Source of the DNA: Nothopassalora personata
Taxonomy: Eukaryota; Ascomycota; Dothideomycetes; Mycosphaerellales; Mycosphaerellaceae
Assembly: GCA_033816765.1 (NCBI GenBank)
Contig: CM066298.1
Location: 1,178,001-1,242,000, forward strand
Direction of reading: 5' to 3'
DNA length: 64,000 bases
The stretch's first letter is position 1, and each line of letters starts with the position of its first letter. The position numbers and the translations under genes were made by a program. The notes beneath the pieces are model-generated. The model saw only the letters and a program-made list of their open reading frames with translations, was not told the DNA's origin and did not search any database. Below, in pieces: positions 1 to 12,199 of this stretch.

Positions 1-1749
1 AGCCAACATCGACCTAGAGGTCACCGTCGAGGGCCCCACCAGCATCAAGCCCATGCGCACCGTAAGCCACTTGCGCCACCGCCCTCACATGCTTCATCCC
101 GCTGACAACCGCCACAGTTCGACGACGCAGGACTTCACCCGGTCGTCTTGAACAACACCAAGCTGTGCGGGTACCAGACGCCCACCGCGATCCAGACCTA
201 CGCCGTTCCTGCGCTGGGCTTGGGCTACGATGTTGTCGGCATCTCTCAGACCGGCATGTCCCCGCCCTCACCTCACTCGAACACAGCAGTGCTGACACAC
301 GCCAGGCTCGGGCAAGACTGCCGCCTACCTCATCCCCATCGTCTCGAAGCTCATGGGCAAGGCCAAGAAGCTCTGTGCCCCCAAGCCAGATGTCACCACC
401 GGTCGCTACGACCACCGCATGAACCACGTTCGTGCTGAGCCTCTCGTCGTTATCATCGTCCCTACCCGCGAGCTCGCCATCCAGGTCTTCGACGAAGCAC
501 GCCGCATGTGCTACCGCTCAATGCTGCGCCCATGTGTCGCGTACGGTGGTCTGCCTATGAAGATCTGCATTGAGGAGCTTGGCAAGGGCTGCGACATACT
601 CATCGGCACTACTGGCCGCCTTTGCGATCTGATGGACAAGCCAGACATCCTCACCATGAGCCGTGTCAAGTGAGTCGGTCCATCTCATCTACTACAGAGT
701 ATCCACTGACACCGCACAGGTTCACCGTCATCGATGAGGCTGACGAGATGGTTGATGCTGACTGGGAGGAGGAACTGGGCAAGCTGCTTCGCGGTGGTGG
801 TATGCTTCCTCACTCATGCTCTAAGACCTTCCCATGCTGACTGCTTCACAGACACCAACGAGGATGCCGATCACCAGTACGTGATGTTCTCGGCCACCTT
901 CCCCAAGGGTGCTCGCCAGCTCGCTCGCGAGTACATGGCTCATGATTACATGCGCATCCGCGTTGGTCGTCCAGGCCAATCCCACAAGAACGTCCGCCAG
1001 AACGTCATCTACGTTGACCAGGACCACAAGCGTGAGGCGCTTTACGACTTGCTTTTCGCCTCCGAGCCCGCCCGCACCCTCATCTTCTGCAACTCGCGCC
1101 CAGCTGTCGACTTGCTAGACGACTTCCTGTACAACCGTGGCCTTCCAACTACTTCCATCCACGGCGAGCGCAACCAGCGTGAGCGCGAAGATGCCATGTA
1201 AGTTTTCCCTACTACTCGACCGTGAGATCCATACTGATCTTGTCTAGCCGCGCTTTCCGCACGGGTCGTGCACCCATCCTCATCGCCACCGGCATTTCTG
1301 CTCGTGGTTGGGACGTCAAGGATGTAAAGCACGTCATCAACTATGACCTCCCCAACCCGATGTACGGCGGCATTACTGAGTACGTACACCGCATCGGTCG
1401 CACTGCTCGCATTGGCAATCAGGGTTTGGCCACCTCATTCTACAATGACAAGAACGAGGACCTTGCACAAGACCTGGTCAACATCCTCGTCGAGTGTGAC
1501 TGTGAAGTCCCCGACTTCCTGTCTCACCTTGTTCCCGAGGAGGGCGAGAAGCCACAGTTCGACGACAACTCGGACGATGAGGCTGAGGGCGGCAATGGTG
1601 ACGACACCGCTTGGGGTGGCGCTGCCGATGCTGACGGTGGCGCTGCCTTCGCTGACGACGGCTTCCAGGCTGCTGACGACGGCTTCCAGGCTGCTGACGA
1701 CGGCTTCCATGCTGATGGCGGTGCGCCTGCTGCTGCTTCCGACTGGTAG
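1..1749 (+). CDS. ded1: ATP-dependent RNA helicase Ded1/DDX3-type, 5' end missing
   Basis: DEAD-box helicase that unwinds RNA during translation initiation in the cytoplasm (family knowledge). The window opens inside the gene; about 495 residues are visible in six exons: 2-61, 118-253, 306-669, 720-799, 852-1197 and 1248-1749. Visible motifs in order: Q motif around YQTPTAIQ (about 172-200), Walker A TGSGKT split by an intron (249-320), PTRELA (about 460-480), DEAD (734-745), SAT in FSATFP (about 887-904), HRIGRTARIG (about 1389-1420). Four introns are GT-AG; the one at 254-305 is GC-AG and is required to give TGSGKT. The C-terminus is acidic and Ala/Gly-rich, with three tandem 21-bp units (1651-1713), and ends SDW. 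The missing N-terminus lies left of the window. The choice of Ded1 over other DEAD-box paralogues rests on the motif context and on the Gly/Ala/Asp/Trp tail. Confidence 0.9.
1651..1713 (+). repeat. Three 21-bp in-frame tandem repeats in the helicase tail
   Basis: Units 1651-1671, 1672-1692 and 1693-1713 each encode ADDGFQA; the third has a single change giving H for Q. The period is a multiple of three, so copy-number changes would keep the frame. Confidence 0.9.
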
Positions 1750-2286
1750 GTCCACCACCTCCACATTTCGACACTTGCGTCTGTTGTTGGCCTCGTGGCT
1801 GGCTTAGAGCAGCAAGCGTCACTGCTTTCTTTACTTCACGGCATGCACGGCCAGCTCTTGACTCTTGAAGAGCGCCACAGACACTGTACCTGATGGTCTC
1901 ATGGCCACAGCGTCGACTGGTCTTCACAAACCTGGTCTTATGGACGCAGCCGACCACGGATTGGGAACATGGGAAAAGGCGTTTGGTGTGTGTACAATAG
2001 TTAGGAAAAGGGACGAAACGAGTGCGAGGTCTCGCAGAACAACAAATGCTTCCACTTTCACCGTAACTTGTGATGTTGTTATCGTCCAACCTCCGTGAAG
2101 CCAAATTCTGGTCATCACGGATGTCATGACGTAGACGAAGCAAGACATCAACACAGGAATCTCAACCTCATAACACGTCCATCGCATTGATGTAATCACA
2201 GCAAGAACAATTACAGATCTAACCTCATCAAATAATCAATCGACAACGCTACAAAAGAAGGGAAAGAAACAAAGAAAAAGGAAACC
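1750..2286. other. Intergenic, no gene seen
   Basis: Holds the 3' UTR of the helicase gene and the promoter of the microprotein gene at 2287. The overlapping open frames on either strand show no recognisable protein. An A-rich leader with several AAAG runs lies just before the ATG at 2287. Confidence 0.5.
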
Positions 2287-2518
2287 ATGGCAGTATGTTC
2301 GCTCAATTTCTTCCACTCCTCATCTTCCTCCTCCTCCTCCTCCTCCTCTCCATAGACCCTCCACTAACCTTCGCCCCCAGCAATCCAAAACAATCTTCGC
2401 AGTCCTCGGCGTGGGTGGCGGCTTGCTGTACTGGTTGCGGCTGCCGGGTACGCACAAAGGAGATGTGACGAAGAAAGTTCCGCCCAAGGCGAGTGGGCCT
2501 ATGGGTGGGAGTGTTTGA
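2287..2518 (+). CDS. 47-residue single-pass membrane microprotein, spliced
   Basis: Exon 1 is ATGGCA (2287-2292). A GT-AG intron follows (2293-2380) with donor gtatgt, a CTAAC branch-point-like motif near 2364 and a TCC-rich tract. Exon 2 is 2381-2518, ending TGA. The product begins MAQSKTIFAVLGVGGGLLYW: a hydrophobic helix at about residues 6-20, then a basic, Gly/Pro/Lys-rich tail. Unspliced, the ATG frame reads into a Ser run and stops, so splicing is what makes sense of it. The topology resembles small inner-membrane proteins of mitochondria, but I do not recognise the family. Located just downstream of the helicase gene on the same strand. Moderate confidence, because the gene is short and rests on one intron with good consensus signals. 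Confidence 0.6.
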
Positions 2519-3290
2519 TGGGGGACTGGGTGATCGCGGAGGGCTTGTTTTGTCGAATGGGGGAGCTAGCTTCTTGGGGGGCGGCGAAAGAGGAGAGAGG
2601 AGGTGAGGGAGTGAGAGAGTGAGAGAGATGGAGGTTTTTTTTTGCGGGTGAGGCTGGAGTTCCGGGGTGGATGGGGTGGGGGGCGAGGTTGCAGAGGTTG
2701 GAATTGATTGGGCGGAGGGCGGGGTGGGACTCGGTTTGTCGGAGATGTGATGGAGGGGTTCTTTTTGAAGGGATATAGATTGGAAGTATGAAGTCGACGC
2801 TTTTCGATGATGGCCATTTGCTCAAGTAGCTTGTCAGCGTCTTGACTCAGCGCTGCGACGCAAGTTGTGTTGCGAGGGTTGGGAAGGGGGTCTGGCTGCT
2901 TGAGCGAATACCATTGTTCTTTTTGCTAGCTTTAAGTATCTTCTTGTTGGCGTGAGCGCAAGAATGGTGGCAACCAAGTCATGTGTGATCATGGTTCAGG
3001 CGCCTTGCAGGCAGCTCATTATGTGATTACCATAATTATATCCATCCTATACTTTCCATGCTCTGCCATAATGTTCCCTATTCGTTGCTCCTATTCTGTC
3101 CTGTATATCGTATGTCCATGCTGGGCGCTCGTCGTGTGGCATCGTGAGCTTTCCTCCCGTACCAATCATAATCCATTAACCATCAATTCCATCTTGTAAG
3201 GTCCGACTGTTCCTCGTTGGTCATCGTAAACTCCCAGGCGCCTTCGCTCAACCGCAACAAATCAAAATCAAGTCGTCTTCAGATATCGTC
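2519..3290. other. Intergenic between converging genes, no gene seen
   Basis: Contains 3' UTR sequence for the microprotein gene (plus) and the DUF3433 gene (minus). A purine-rich, G-rich stretch runs from about 2520 to 2760. No supported coding sequence. Confidence 0.5.
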
Positions 3291-6100
3291 TCAAGATCTG
3301 ATCCGGTCAACAAGTTCATAATCTCTCCCGTCCCTCCCCATGAAACGTCCGAAAGCATACCGTGGAATCTCATACTGTCCGCTGGGCGCAGGTGGAGCAG
3401 CATTCACTCTCGCTCTTCCAAACCCTCTCACACTGTCCGCGACGCTGACTTTTGAGGCTGCAGCAGCGGGCACAGACATGACTTGCATGCCTGGTGCACT
3501 GCTGAGTAATCTTGTGACCAGATCCGTCTTACTCACCGGGCTGCGGAACGCAACATCGTCGAGTAGTCTGCTCTGATGGAACAGCTCCCGAACTCCAGCG
3601 AAAGTATTAAGATCTCGTGGCAAGCTGGCGTGTCTCAGCGAGCTCGGCGGGAAGATCGCCAGGTACGCAAGTGCATAGATCGTCACGAAGACGGTCAGAG
3701 CATGGTAAGCTGGCATATGCGCTGACATTTGTACCTTTTGAAGCGGTATGTAGAACTGCGCCCAGAAAACGCCGCCAGCGATGATGGGAAGACTCGTGGC
3801 CAGGAGCGTGATGAGAGACGTGAGAGCCACGCGCCAGTTTTTGTTGAAGATGGCGCTGAGAGTCACAAACACTGGCAAATCCGCAGCGTAGCTCGTCAAG
3901 ATCGTGCGCTCCGCAACATCACCCCACGCATTGGCAGCTTTCTCAGGGTCGCCGTGACGAGTCTGATGCGATGTGAGTGAGGCGAAGGGCGCGAGGTGGC
4001 GGTATGCGAGGTCGATGTCCATCCAGAAGAGCAGGCACAGCATCGCGAGGAGGGTGGGGATGAAGCTGTAGAGGAAGTTTGTGCCGCTGTAGCCCATGGC
4101 GCTGACGGCTGCGGGGACCATTGGGTCGAAGCCGTTGGATACTGCAGTCGAAGGGAGATATGACACGATGAGGAACGCCAGGAGCAGGACAATCGCGATG
4201 ATGGGCCAGAGGAGCGCGAGAGAGGGTCGGAGGAACCAGGGTAGGATAGAGCCGAAGTGGGTGTCGTTCGTCATCTCGTCGTCTGCTTCGCCGCGCGGGA
4301 GCATTGCTTCTTTCGACCGTCGTGGCTGACCACCTTCATGATACGAGCCTAGATCAGAATGGCGCTTCTCACGAATTTGTCCGTCCACGACGTGATGGCT
4401 CCGAGCTGGTCTGTCTGCAATGCCGTATGTGTGAAAGACCTCATTCGGGCGGTGTGATGCATGGAAGTAGCCGAGTTGAGGTACTCCTTCGCCCCGACCG
4501 TCGAGAGCGTTGCTGCGTTCGAGTAGAACAGCCATGTCGGCCAGACTCCGCGGATCCCACTTCAGCCCTGTCGAGCTTCGTCGCAGCCAAATGAAGAGCG
4601 TGATCAGAGCAATCAACAGCAGCAGGTATAGAGCAATGACCACCCAGATCACGCCCTGTGTGGCGAGCCAACTCCAGCGGTGTTGGTTGTCTTGGTAGAC
4701 GTTGAAGGCACTACCAAGCAGTGGGATCGTGAAGAGCTGTAGCCATGCGACCAAGAGGAATATGCCAACCACAGGTTGCCTGGCGCCAAAGTGACCAAAG
4801 TATGGCAAGACAAAGCCTTTGGGTTGTAGAGGCAGCTTCCCCCCGGCGATACGGCTGATCACCCGTCGTGATGCACCAATTGCGATGAAGGGCGCGACTC
4901 GATAGACGGCTTTCTGGATCTCGAAGAGCCACATCAACAGAATCATGCCAAGGATCGTTGGAAGGTACTGGAAGACGAAGTACCTTCCGTCTCCGAATGA
5001 TGCATATCTCCACAAGCCGGTATTGCCTCTACTCCAAGCTGCTGCGAAGATCAGCAAGATCACATAGATTACAAGCAGCAGGATGAAGATGCCAAGCTGG
5101 AGTGTTCGGAGGATGCCAGGCACGAAATTGAGGGGTGGTTGCCGCGATTCGCTCTCAGCGACTGGAACAAAGACATTTGGTCCTTGGTCGTGGCGGATGC
5201 CAGATCCCGGGTATAGCCTCGGAGAGTCAACGCTGATGCGATCTGAATTCCTTGCTGGAGGGTCATCGAAGGGTGACTGCTCGACGATGGCTCTCTCTTC
5301 TTGTGCCACTGGCTCGTAGCGACCGCTTGGCGCTTGAAATGGCATTTGAGTGCCGGCCGGAATCTGGTATGGATAATCACCATCAATACCAGGTCCTCCA
5401 ACATATCTCCTGCTGCCTCGCACCTCTTCGTCCCTTGTGAGCTGGTCCAGAGCGAAGTGGACGTAAGGTGTATCGTCGACACCTGGAGTAGGAGCATTCT
5501 GTTCGCGGTCGATATCCTGAGCCACTGAGCTGCGTGCACCAGTCGGCGAGATGCGACTCTCCCTCTTCGAACCATTGTCTTCGATGACCATGCTGGGGAC
5601 AGGTTTTCTCCTTATGCCTCCTGCCTTGAGCTGAGATTGAGCAGGTAACAGAGGTTCTTCGACAGATGCCGCAGCTTGTTCTTGACTCTGTCTCCTCTCA
5701 CCGTGGCCTCTCATGGGCGTTTTCCTGAACTGCTCCTCGACTGGTGCCTGCTCCACATGCTGCTGTAGTGGAAGGACTGTTGAGGATTGTTGGGGCGTCC
5801 TGTATCGTGAGGGTGGGGTCTGGAAACGAGTGATGGTCTGTGAGGAAGCTCCCGCTGCACGAGCATTGAACAGGTCGTTGCTATGTGTTGATGAGTTGGA
5901 ACCAGATAGCGAGTAGTAGTCCTCGGAGGCGGTGATGGACTGTTGGGAGGGTCGACTATGTATTACGCTGGGGTTGGAGACTGTTAATCAATGTTAGCTG
6001 CTATGCGCTGGACAGTGGTGGAAGTGGAGGTGTAGCTGTGCATGAGCAGGCAAGGATAGCGCAGCTCGGCCTGCATATACACCCACGTTGCGGCGTTCAT
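3291..6100 (-). CDS. DUF3433-type multi-pass membrane protein
   Basis: The main exon on the minus strand runs from about 5967 to the stop at 3291-3293. The open frame continues well upstream of the GTG at 5756 into a Ser/Gln/Pro-rich disordered region, so the start lies beyond it. A likely model is a short first exon (ATG at 6100, about 14 bp) spliced over 5968-6086 with CTAAC before the acceptor; an alternative acceptor lies at 5981. About 890 residues in all. The first 290 are low-complexity cytosolic-type sequence. About eight hydrophobic segments follow in two halves, each with the [YF][IL]PT[IL]L..[ML] then APF signature of DUF3433 (YLPTILGMILLMW; FIPTLLAMLCLLFW followed by RHLAPFASL). 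These proteins sit in fungal membranes; their function is unknown. The start exon is uncertain. Confidence 0.75.
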
Positions 6101-6769
6101 CCACTGCTCACTGCTGCATACCATTAGTGTGACGGACGACGTATTGGTCCTGGTTGGCGGTGGGTGACAAGGTGGTCGACATTGATCGTAGTGATCGATG
6201 CGGTTATCGTTGTAAGGACTGTTGCATTATCTATTATGCGCACGTGTGATAAGAGAGCGATAGAGGGAGATGCAAAACAGACAGGCCATGGGTCGGAATG
6301 CAGGTCAATGGCAAAGGAACGTCCCTACATGTACCCACCACAATATCATTGTGCCTTGTTGTTGAAGAATATGCGGTGGTTGGCGGATGCACCGTGGTGG
6401 CTAGAGAGGAGGTTGGGACACCGAACGGCGCGGTTTCATTGGATCTGTGTTTGGGATTGGCGATATTGACTTGGTCGACTATTACACTGTGATTCTTTGT
6501 GGGAGTGTTGTGCTCGTGCTGAATATGTCGTGCGTCATGTGAAAGAGTACAGTGTAGCTGGTGAAGGAAGACCGAACTCCCAGCCACGAGATCGCATCCA
6601 TCAATTATCCCATCAAATATTGCCGGGCTATTGCTGCCTCAGGCTTCAACCTTCCCGGCTTCTCCCGCCGCGGCATTACGAACTTGCTCGAGGAGAGGTC
6701 GTTCAACATAGCTCCACCAGCTCATATCACGACCATCACGCCCAGACATCCTCTCAGACACCACACAAA
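6101..6769. other. Intergenic, bidirectional promoter region
   Basis: Separates the divergent DUF3433 gene (minus) and atp18 (plus), so it must hold both promoters. No protein-coding frame of note and no clear single motif beyond short CT-rich runs before 6770. Confidence 0.5.
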
Positions 6770-7222
6770 ATGCCTGGACTGCTAGGAAAGAAGTTTCCCA
6801 CGCCCGTCGGTATGTGCGCGATCATTCGAGGGCGCGCAATGGCTGCCGAAGCCGAGACTGACGAGGAGTGGTAGCACGACCGATGTGGCCTTTCTACACT
6901 GCCGGTATGCCCTGATATCAATCGTGAAACGGAAAGAGCGAGGAGACGAGTATTACCGCGGGAAAGAGGATGAGATACTGAGATCGTGATACAGGCCTCA
7001 TCATTGCATACGGCATTAGCTCCTTCGCAACGGTCCTTGCAAACAGTGCGTATCTCCTACGATCACCATCACGGTCTCGAGAATTACATCCCTCCGGTCA
7101 CTTGTCTGTTGAAACATGGTCACGAAAGACTGACACGACCCTCCACAGCCGATGAGTACAAGAACGACCCAAGAAACCCAAACGCAAGGAAAGTGGGCGA
7201 GGACAAGGATTTGAAGCACTGA
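6770..7222 (+). CDS. atp18: Mitochondrial F1Fo-ATP synthase subunit J (Atp18)
   Basis: Four small exons, 6770-6809, 6875-6904, 6995-7045 and 7149-7222, give a 64-residue protein. All introns are GT-AG (gtatgt, gtatgc, gtgcgt donors). The product starts MPGLLGKKFPTPVARPMWPF, continues through a hydrophobic membrane helix (about residues 22-40) and ends in a charged matrix/intermembrane tail containing DEYKNDPRNPNA. The FPTP..PMWPF.TAG start and the NDPRNP motif are the signature of yeast and fungal subunit i/j, a peripheral-stalk membrane subunit of the Fo sector in the inner mitochondrial membrane (family knowledge). The length fits the family. No single open frame covers the gene, because the exons are 30-74 bp. 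The reading frame closes perfectly across all three introns, which makes the call strong. Confidence 0.9.
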
Positions 7223-8989
7223 GTGTGGATAAAAGCGGAAACGGCACGATGATGGAGACATCTCAAGAGCGATAGAGGTGCGGATGCAATCATCAGAGCA
7301 AGCATGACTCTGAAGCCGGGCACCAGGCCAGGCAGTGCGGTCTGAGACGTGCTGTACATATATACTACCACAAACCTCGTCTGTCGGACTGCCACAACAT
7401 CTCCAGAGAGTTCAGGCAGCATCACATAATCTCATTGAAAGGGGGTGAACGCGTTGAGGGCCAAACGACGACATCCAGGCAGGGCCGCAGAGTGGAAGGC
7501 GTTGGAACGAAAAGATCATGTCGTACAGCGCATCACGAGCTCCGTTCTAACAACACTGCAATGCTTGACCGATGCCCGACGTTCAAATCGAGAGCGCCAC
7601 GCATTAGAATTTCTGCATGGAAACTTAGCTGCAGTACGCAGCGCTATCCCACAGAAGTCCAGAAGCTGCCATGTCTCAGCGGTCTCAGATCTCGTTCATG
7701 CGGAATGCTCTCGACCTTCAGCAGCGAGTGCCATCTACAAGTATTCCATATTTCCAGTACCTAAAAGAGAATGCCCTGAAGTCTCAAGCACCAGCATCTC
7801 GAGTCAATACCAACAAGGTCTCGTGCCAAAGTGTATATGTTCACACTACTCGCATATCATCGGCTCGCGACCTTCGGCAGTAGGATCAAGTGCCATCTAG
7901 AAGCCCCACACAGATCCAGTACTCGAATAACAAATTACATTGACCTCAGAAGAAACAGTTCTGTAGATCTCGAGATAGGTCGCGTGCCAAAGTGTCAACC
8001 CATATCATCATGCATACAAAGCTCTCTTTCCGCCGACCTCGCATTATGGAAGGTACAATGCCGAGCCTATAGCATCATGCGGGCTACGTGTCAGAGGCAG
8101 ACCGCAAGAGGGCAATATATCGTGTACGCATGCGATTTGACAGCCAGGTCCATGCGCATTGCATGCCACTTGACGCCCTCGAAGTGTTTTCATGTCGCAG
8201 CGTGCCGGCGTAGACCTTCGATGTACTGGAAGCGCTTCTCGTCACATGATTCGGTGGTGTAATGATGTACTCGATAGGAATGCAGAGCTGCTATGATAGA
8301 CGAGACAGTCGCTTTAGCCGCTCTCATGCGGCATTGGCTGGGTGTCACAGTGCTATTTCCGTGCGTGCTAAGTAGCCGCTATGGCTGTGCAAGGATAGCT
8401 GGGGAAGTGATTGATGAAAGGCCGCTGCTGCAGGGCGCCAGATACCGGTACGTGCATCCGATTTGTACTGTAGGCAAGCTCTGTTCGGCACAGTTGGGCA
8501 GCAGCCCTTGAGGACGACGTCAAGTTGCTGACGGCTCAGCGCCACGTGTTGTGACGATGAGGGGGATTGTGAGTGGGTGTACATAGTGAAGGGCAGGCAG
8601 CAGGACATGTGTGTGAGGACGTTTTGTCATTTTCTAGAGCTACGACTGAATCATTGGACCGATCTCGGCAGTGAATAGTGTGTGCAAAGCAACAGGAAGG
8701 ATCGTCTTGGAGAGCAGCAGGCGTTGTATTAGCCGCGGGAGACGGGGCGATGAGATCAGCTGCAACGCTGAAGCCAGGCCAACCTCGATTCAGGCAGACG
8801 TCTTCCGTCTTACCAAACACGCCAGCGATTCGCATCAGCCTTCACTCCTTCACTCCACCACTTTCCCCTCGACGGCCTCGAGTTGCCGCCAACGAAGCGG
8901 TTAGCCTTGTTCTTTCCAGGTACGTGACAATTCCCACGGCAATAATCAGACACGGCAAGCAACAAGTCAGCGGGCCTCTGGTGGCACGA

Positions 8990-9020
<31 letters not shown>

Positions 9021-9469
9021 TGTTGCTGTATCACGAGCCTTCTTCCTTCACTTCCCTTCGCTCACGCCAGCATCCCTCCTTCCCTCCTTCCCTCCTTCCC
9101 TCATACACTGCTGAAATCCCTCCTGCCGCTTCGGTGAGTGCAGTGGGGTGCACAAACACGGCGCTCATTAGCGCTCGAACTGCCCGGGCGCTTTGTGTCG
9201 TCTTTGGCACCATAATTGTCCTCACCTCCCGCCAGCAAGCAAGCAAGCAAGCTTCCGGCTCATCCCCCACCGCCCTTTGTCGCTCATCCGCTGCTACTCA
9301 CCTTTGACCTCCACAGCCGACACAACGCCTACGGAGAACAGCACCTCACCTTCTTCTTCCACTACAGGCATCGGACAGTCCTACGCTCGGTAGAAATACT
9401 GAGTAGCGACACGAACCACGACCACCCCGACACCTCCAAAACCCTCACCTGCTGAGGTCATCCGCAATC
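7223..9469. other. Long intergenic region, no gene supported
   Basis: About 2.2 kb between atp18 and the CK1 gene. Open frames here (for example 8678-9307 plus) have low-complexity, frame-arbitrary composition and no family signature. The right third looks like promoter/5' UTR of the kinase: a (GGC)n run, CCTT-type pyrimidine repeats and a GCAA tetranucleotide repeat. No tRNA or other RNA gene was found. Confidence 0.5.
8989..9016 (+). repeat. GGC trinucleotide run upstream of CK1
   Basis: Roughly nine consecutive GGC triplets about 0.45 kb before the kinase ATG. Further simple repeats follow: three to four CCTTCCCT-like units near 9070-9103 and four to five GCAA units near 9235-9251. Typical of a long fungal 5' leader; no coding role. 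Confidence 0.75.
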
Positions 9470-10942
9470 ATGACGACAATGGTACGCATTTCCATCCACC
9501 GCTCGAGCGCCCAGTCACGCCCTCCCGCCAGGCAGACATGGCCACCCGACGCGGCTATGTATAGCAGGAGGAGACGCTGACATGTTGGCAGGACCTCCGC
9601 GTGGGGAACAAGTACCGTATCGGTCGCAAGATAGGAAGCGGCTCATTCGGTGACATCTATCTCGGTAAGGAAGGTAAAGCAGTGAAGCCCGATCCCCTCA
9701 CTAACACATACCACAGGCACTAATATCATCTCTGGCGAGGAGATCGCTATCAAGCTCGAGTCGGTCAAGGCCAAGCACCCGCAGCTGGAGTACGAGGCAC
9801 GCGTCTACAAGTCCCTCGCTGGTGGTGTCGGCATCCCATTCGTGAGATGGTTCGGAACCGAGTGCGACTACAACGCTATGGTGCTCGACCTCCTCGGTCC
9901 CTCCCTCGAGGACCTCTTCAACTTCTGCAACCGCAAGTTCTCCCTCAAGACCGTCCTCCTGCTGGCCGACCAGCTCATCTCCCGCATTGAGTACATCCAC
10001 GCCAAGTCCTTCATTCACCGCGACATCAAGCCCGACAACTTCCTCATGGGTATTGGCAAGCGTGGTAACCAGGTCAACGTGATCGATTTCGGTCTGGCCA
10101 AGAAGTACCGCGACCCGAAGACCCACTTCCACATCCCGTACAGAGAGAACAAGAACCTCACTGGTACCGCCCGTTACGCCTCGATCAACACTCACTTGGG
10201 TGTCGGTAAGTAACGGACCTTGTCTTCATCATGGTGACCACTTACTGACTACCATATAGAGCAATCTCGTCGTGATGACATGGAGTCTCTGGGCTACGTC
10301 ATGCTCTACTTCTGCCGCGGCTCCCTCCCCTGGCAAGGCCTGAAGGCTGCGACCAAGAAGCAGAAATATGACAGAATCATGGAGAAGAAGATGACCACGC
10401 CAACCGAGGTCCTCTGCCGCGGCTTTCCCAACGAGTTCGCCATCTACCTCAACTACACCCGCAGCCTGCGCTTCGACGACAAGCCAGACTACTCCTACCT
10501 CCGCAAGATCTTCCGCGACCTCTTCGTTCGTGAGGGCTTCCAGTACGACTATGTCTTCGACTGGACAGTCTACAAGTACCAGAAGAACGCCCAGGCCATT
10601 GCTCAGGCCCAGAACAACCCCACTGGTGCCGAGGAGCCAGAGCAGGAGAAGGCAGGCCGGACCCGTGGCACTGCACAGGCCACTGGTGGTCAGACCGGCA
10701 TCAGCAAGGCGCGTGCTGGAAACGTGCAGTCGAGAGAGGGCACTAACATGTGAGTGTGCACATACACACGACCTGCCTTCGATCTCCGTCTTGTAAGGCG
10801 CCTTCTCCTCTGCGGTCGAACTTGCTTTGGCGCGAGGGGATAGAAAACTTTGGCTAACGAAAGCTTTTTGTCATGTAGGAATGTGCAAACTCGCGGTGCA
10901 AGCAAGCGTGCTGCCGACCAGACCAACTACAACAACTACTGA
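9470..10942 (+). CDS. ckiA: Casein kinase I, delta/epsilon type (Hrr25/Hhp1/CkiA)
   Basis: Five exons, 9470-9481, 9592-9664, 9717-10205, 10260-10749 and 10879-10942, encode 375 residues. Ser/Thr kinase: glycine loop [12 protein letters not shown] (residues 18-29), ATP-binding Lys41, catalytic HRDIKPDN with Asp131, and DFG in [13 protein letters not shown] with Asp152. The CK1-specific features are present: no APE motif, SIN in place of it (YASINTHLG), and [11 protein letters not shown]. After the kinase core comes a Gln/Ala/Gly-rich tail ending TNYNNY. The family acts in vesicle traffic, ribosome maturation, DNA damage response and, in Neurospora, FRQ phosphorylation in the circadian clock (family knowledge). 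The tiny first exon (MTTM) and the last intron are supported by consensus splice sites and by frame closure. Confidence 0.95.
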
Positions 10943-12199
10943 ACGGCATGATGGGAGGGCAGGGGTGCCACAAAAAACAACTCTCGACAAGGCGGTGCAG
11001 CGTCAACAACTGTACGCGTTTTGACAACTTCTGGATCCGACTGAGGAACCTGGAACACTTTTCATATCGGTATCGGTGCACTCGTACATGGTGGATCCAT
11101 CGTTTCGCTTCTCTGCATGGTTCAAAGCACGCTGTCCTTCTGGATGGATCTTCGAAAAAACATGCTACATCGAGAGAAGCGGACGATGAGTTTGCAGCAC
11201 AAAGGCAGCGGAACAGCAAACTGGCAGTGTCACTCGGCAGGGCTTTCGGCATCGTTCATTTGGAGCAACGACTTGCTGGATTCATCTGCAGGCTTCCCGG
11301 GCCACCCGACTCTCCCTTGTTACTGCTTTACCTGATGCATGCGATCACCACCATCCAGACAACACCTTTGACGATAAAACACCAAAAACAAGTTATGTTT
11401 CCTTGGCATGGACGATTTTCTTTTTGGCGCTGTGGCATGCGGCGAGTTCAACTGCGAACGGTAATAATGACTCGGCTGAGTGGCAATTCTGGGGTGGTCA
11501 AAGGGGATGGGATTGCAGAGAGGAGGCAATGACATGGATCTTCTTCTCCTTCTTCCTCAGCTCTTTTTCGCACACGACGAGCAGCACGCCGGGCACGTGA
11601 ACATGGCATGTTACAATTCAAGCAACAACGTCTGGGCGGCATTGGAAAGGGAGGGAGTACAAGGAGGAAAGGCCGATGATGCTTGAGTTGTGAGAGATTT
11701 TGCCCAGCTTTATGTGTTCTCTCTCTCTCTCTCTCTCTCTCTCTCGGGTTATGTAGTTGTGTATTGCGTTCCGTCACCTCATGTCCCGTCTGGCTTCCCG
11801 CGCATTTCTCGTGGTCATCCGTGATGAGCAGTCTGTTGGTGGAAGATGATTGTGTTTCAGCTGGGTGTGAAGGTTGTGCCAGGAGATGATGATTGTGAAG
11901 AACGGCGGCAGAGTCGATCTATGATCGATGTAGCGACAGTATGGTGCACATATCCAAGACGTGAAGTTGTTCGTCTCGTGCGTGGTTTATGCTTGTTTGT
12001 GTTCCTGAATCCTGATCTAGTCAAGTTTGACATCGGAACGGTTTGATTGGTCGAGTACGGTGGTCGCATGTTTGGGACTTCGAGATCATTGTCTCGACGC
12101 CATCGAGCTTCCTTTTACTTTGCTTAGAAGGAGAACTTGTGGCTAAGAGGGAAGAAGGGAATAGGAGTAGAAGGGCAAGCAAGGGAGGGAGAAGAGAAG
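10943..12199. other. Intergenic, no gene supported
   Basis: 3' UTR of the kinase and upstream region of rsm22. Includes a (CT)n microsatellite of about 28 bp near 11717-11745. Open frames (for example 10948-11532) show no protein family features. Confidence 0.5.
11717..11745 (+). repeat. CT dinucleotide microsatellite
   Basis: About fourteen CT units in the 3' flank of the kinase gene; simple repeat. Confidence 0.85.

Noticed and set aside
14..427. Minus-strand frame at the left edge
   Set aside because: Shadow of the helicase exons; the plus strand carries the Q and Walker A motifs.
1478..2143. 221-codon minus-strand frame
   Set aside because: Mostly the reverse shadow of the helicase tail repeats.
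7575..7590. GTTCAAATC resembling a tRNA B box
   Set aside because: No A box at the right distance and no cloverleaf pairing; no tRNA gene was found anywhere in the window.
8678..9307. 209-codon plus-strand frame before CK1
   Set aside because: Runs through GGC, CCTT and GCAA simple repeats of the kinase leader; no family features.
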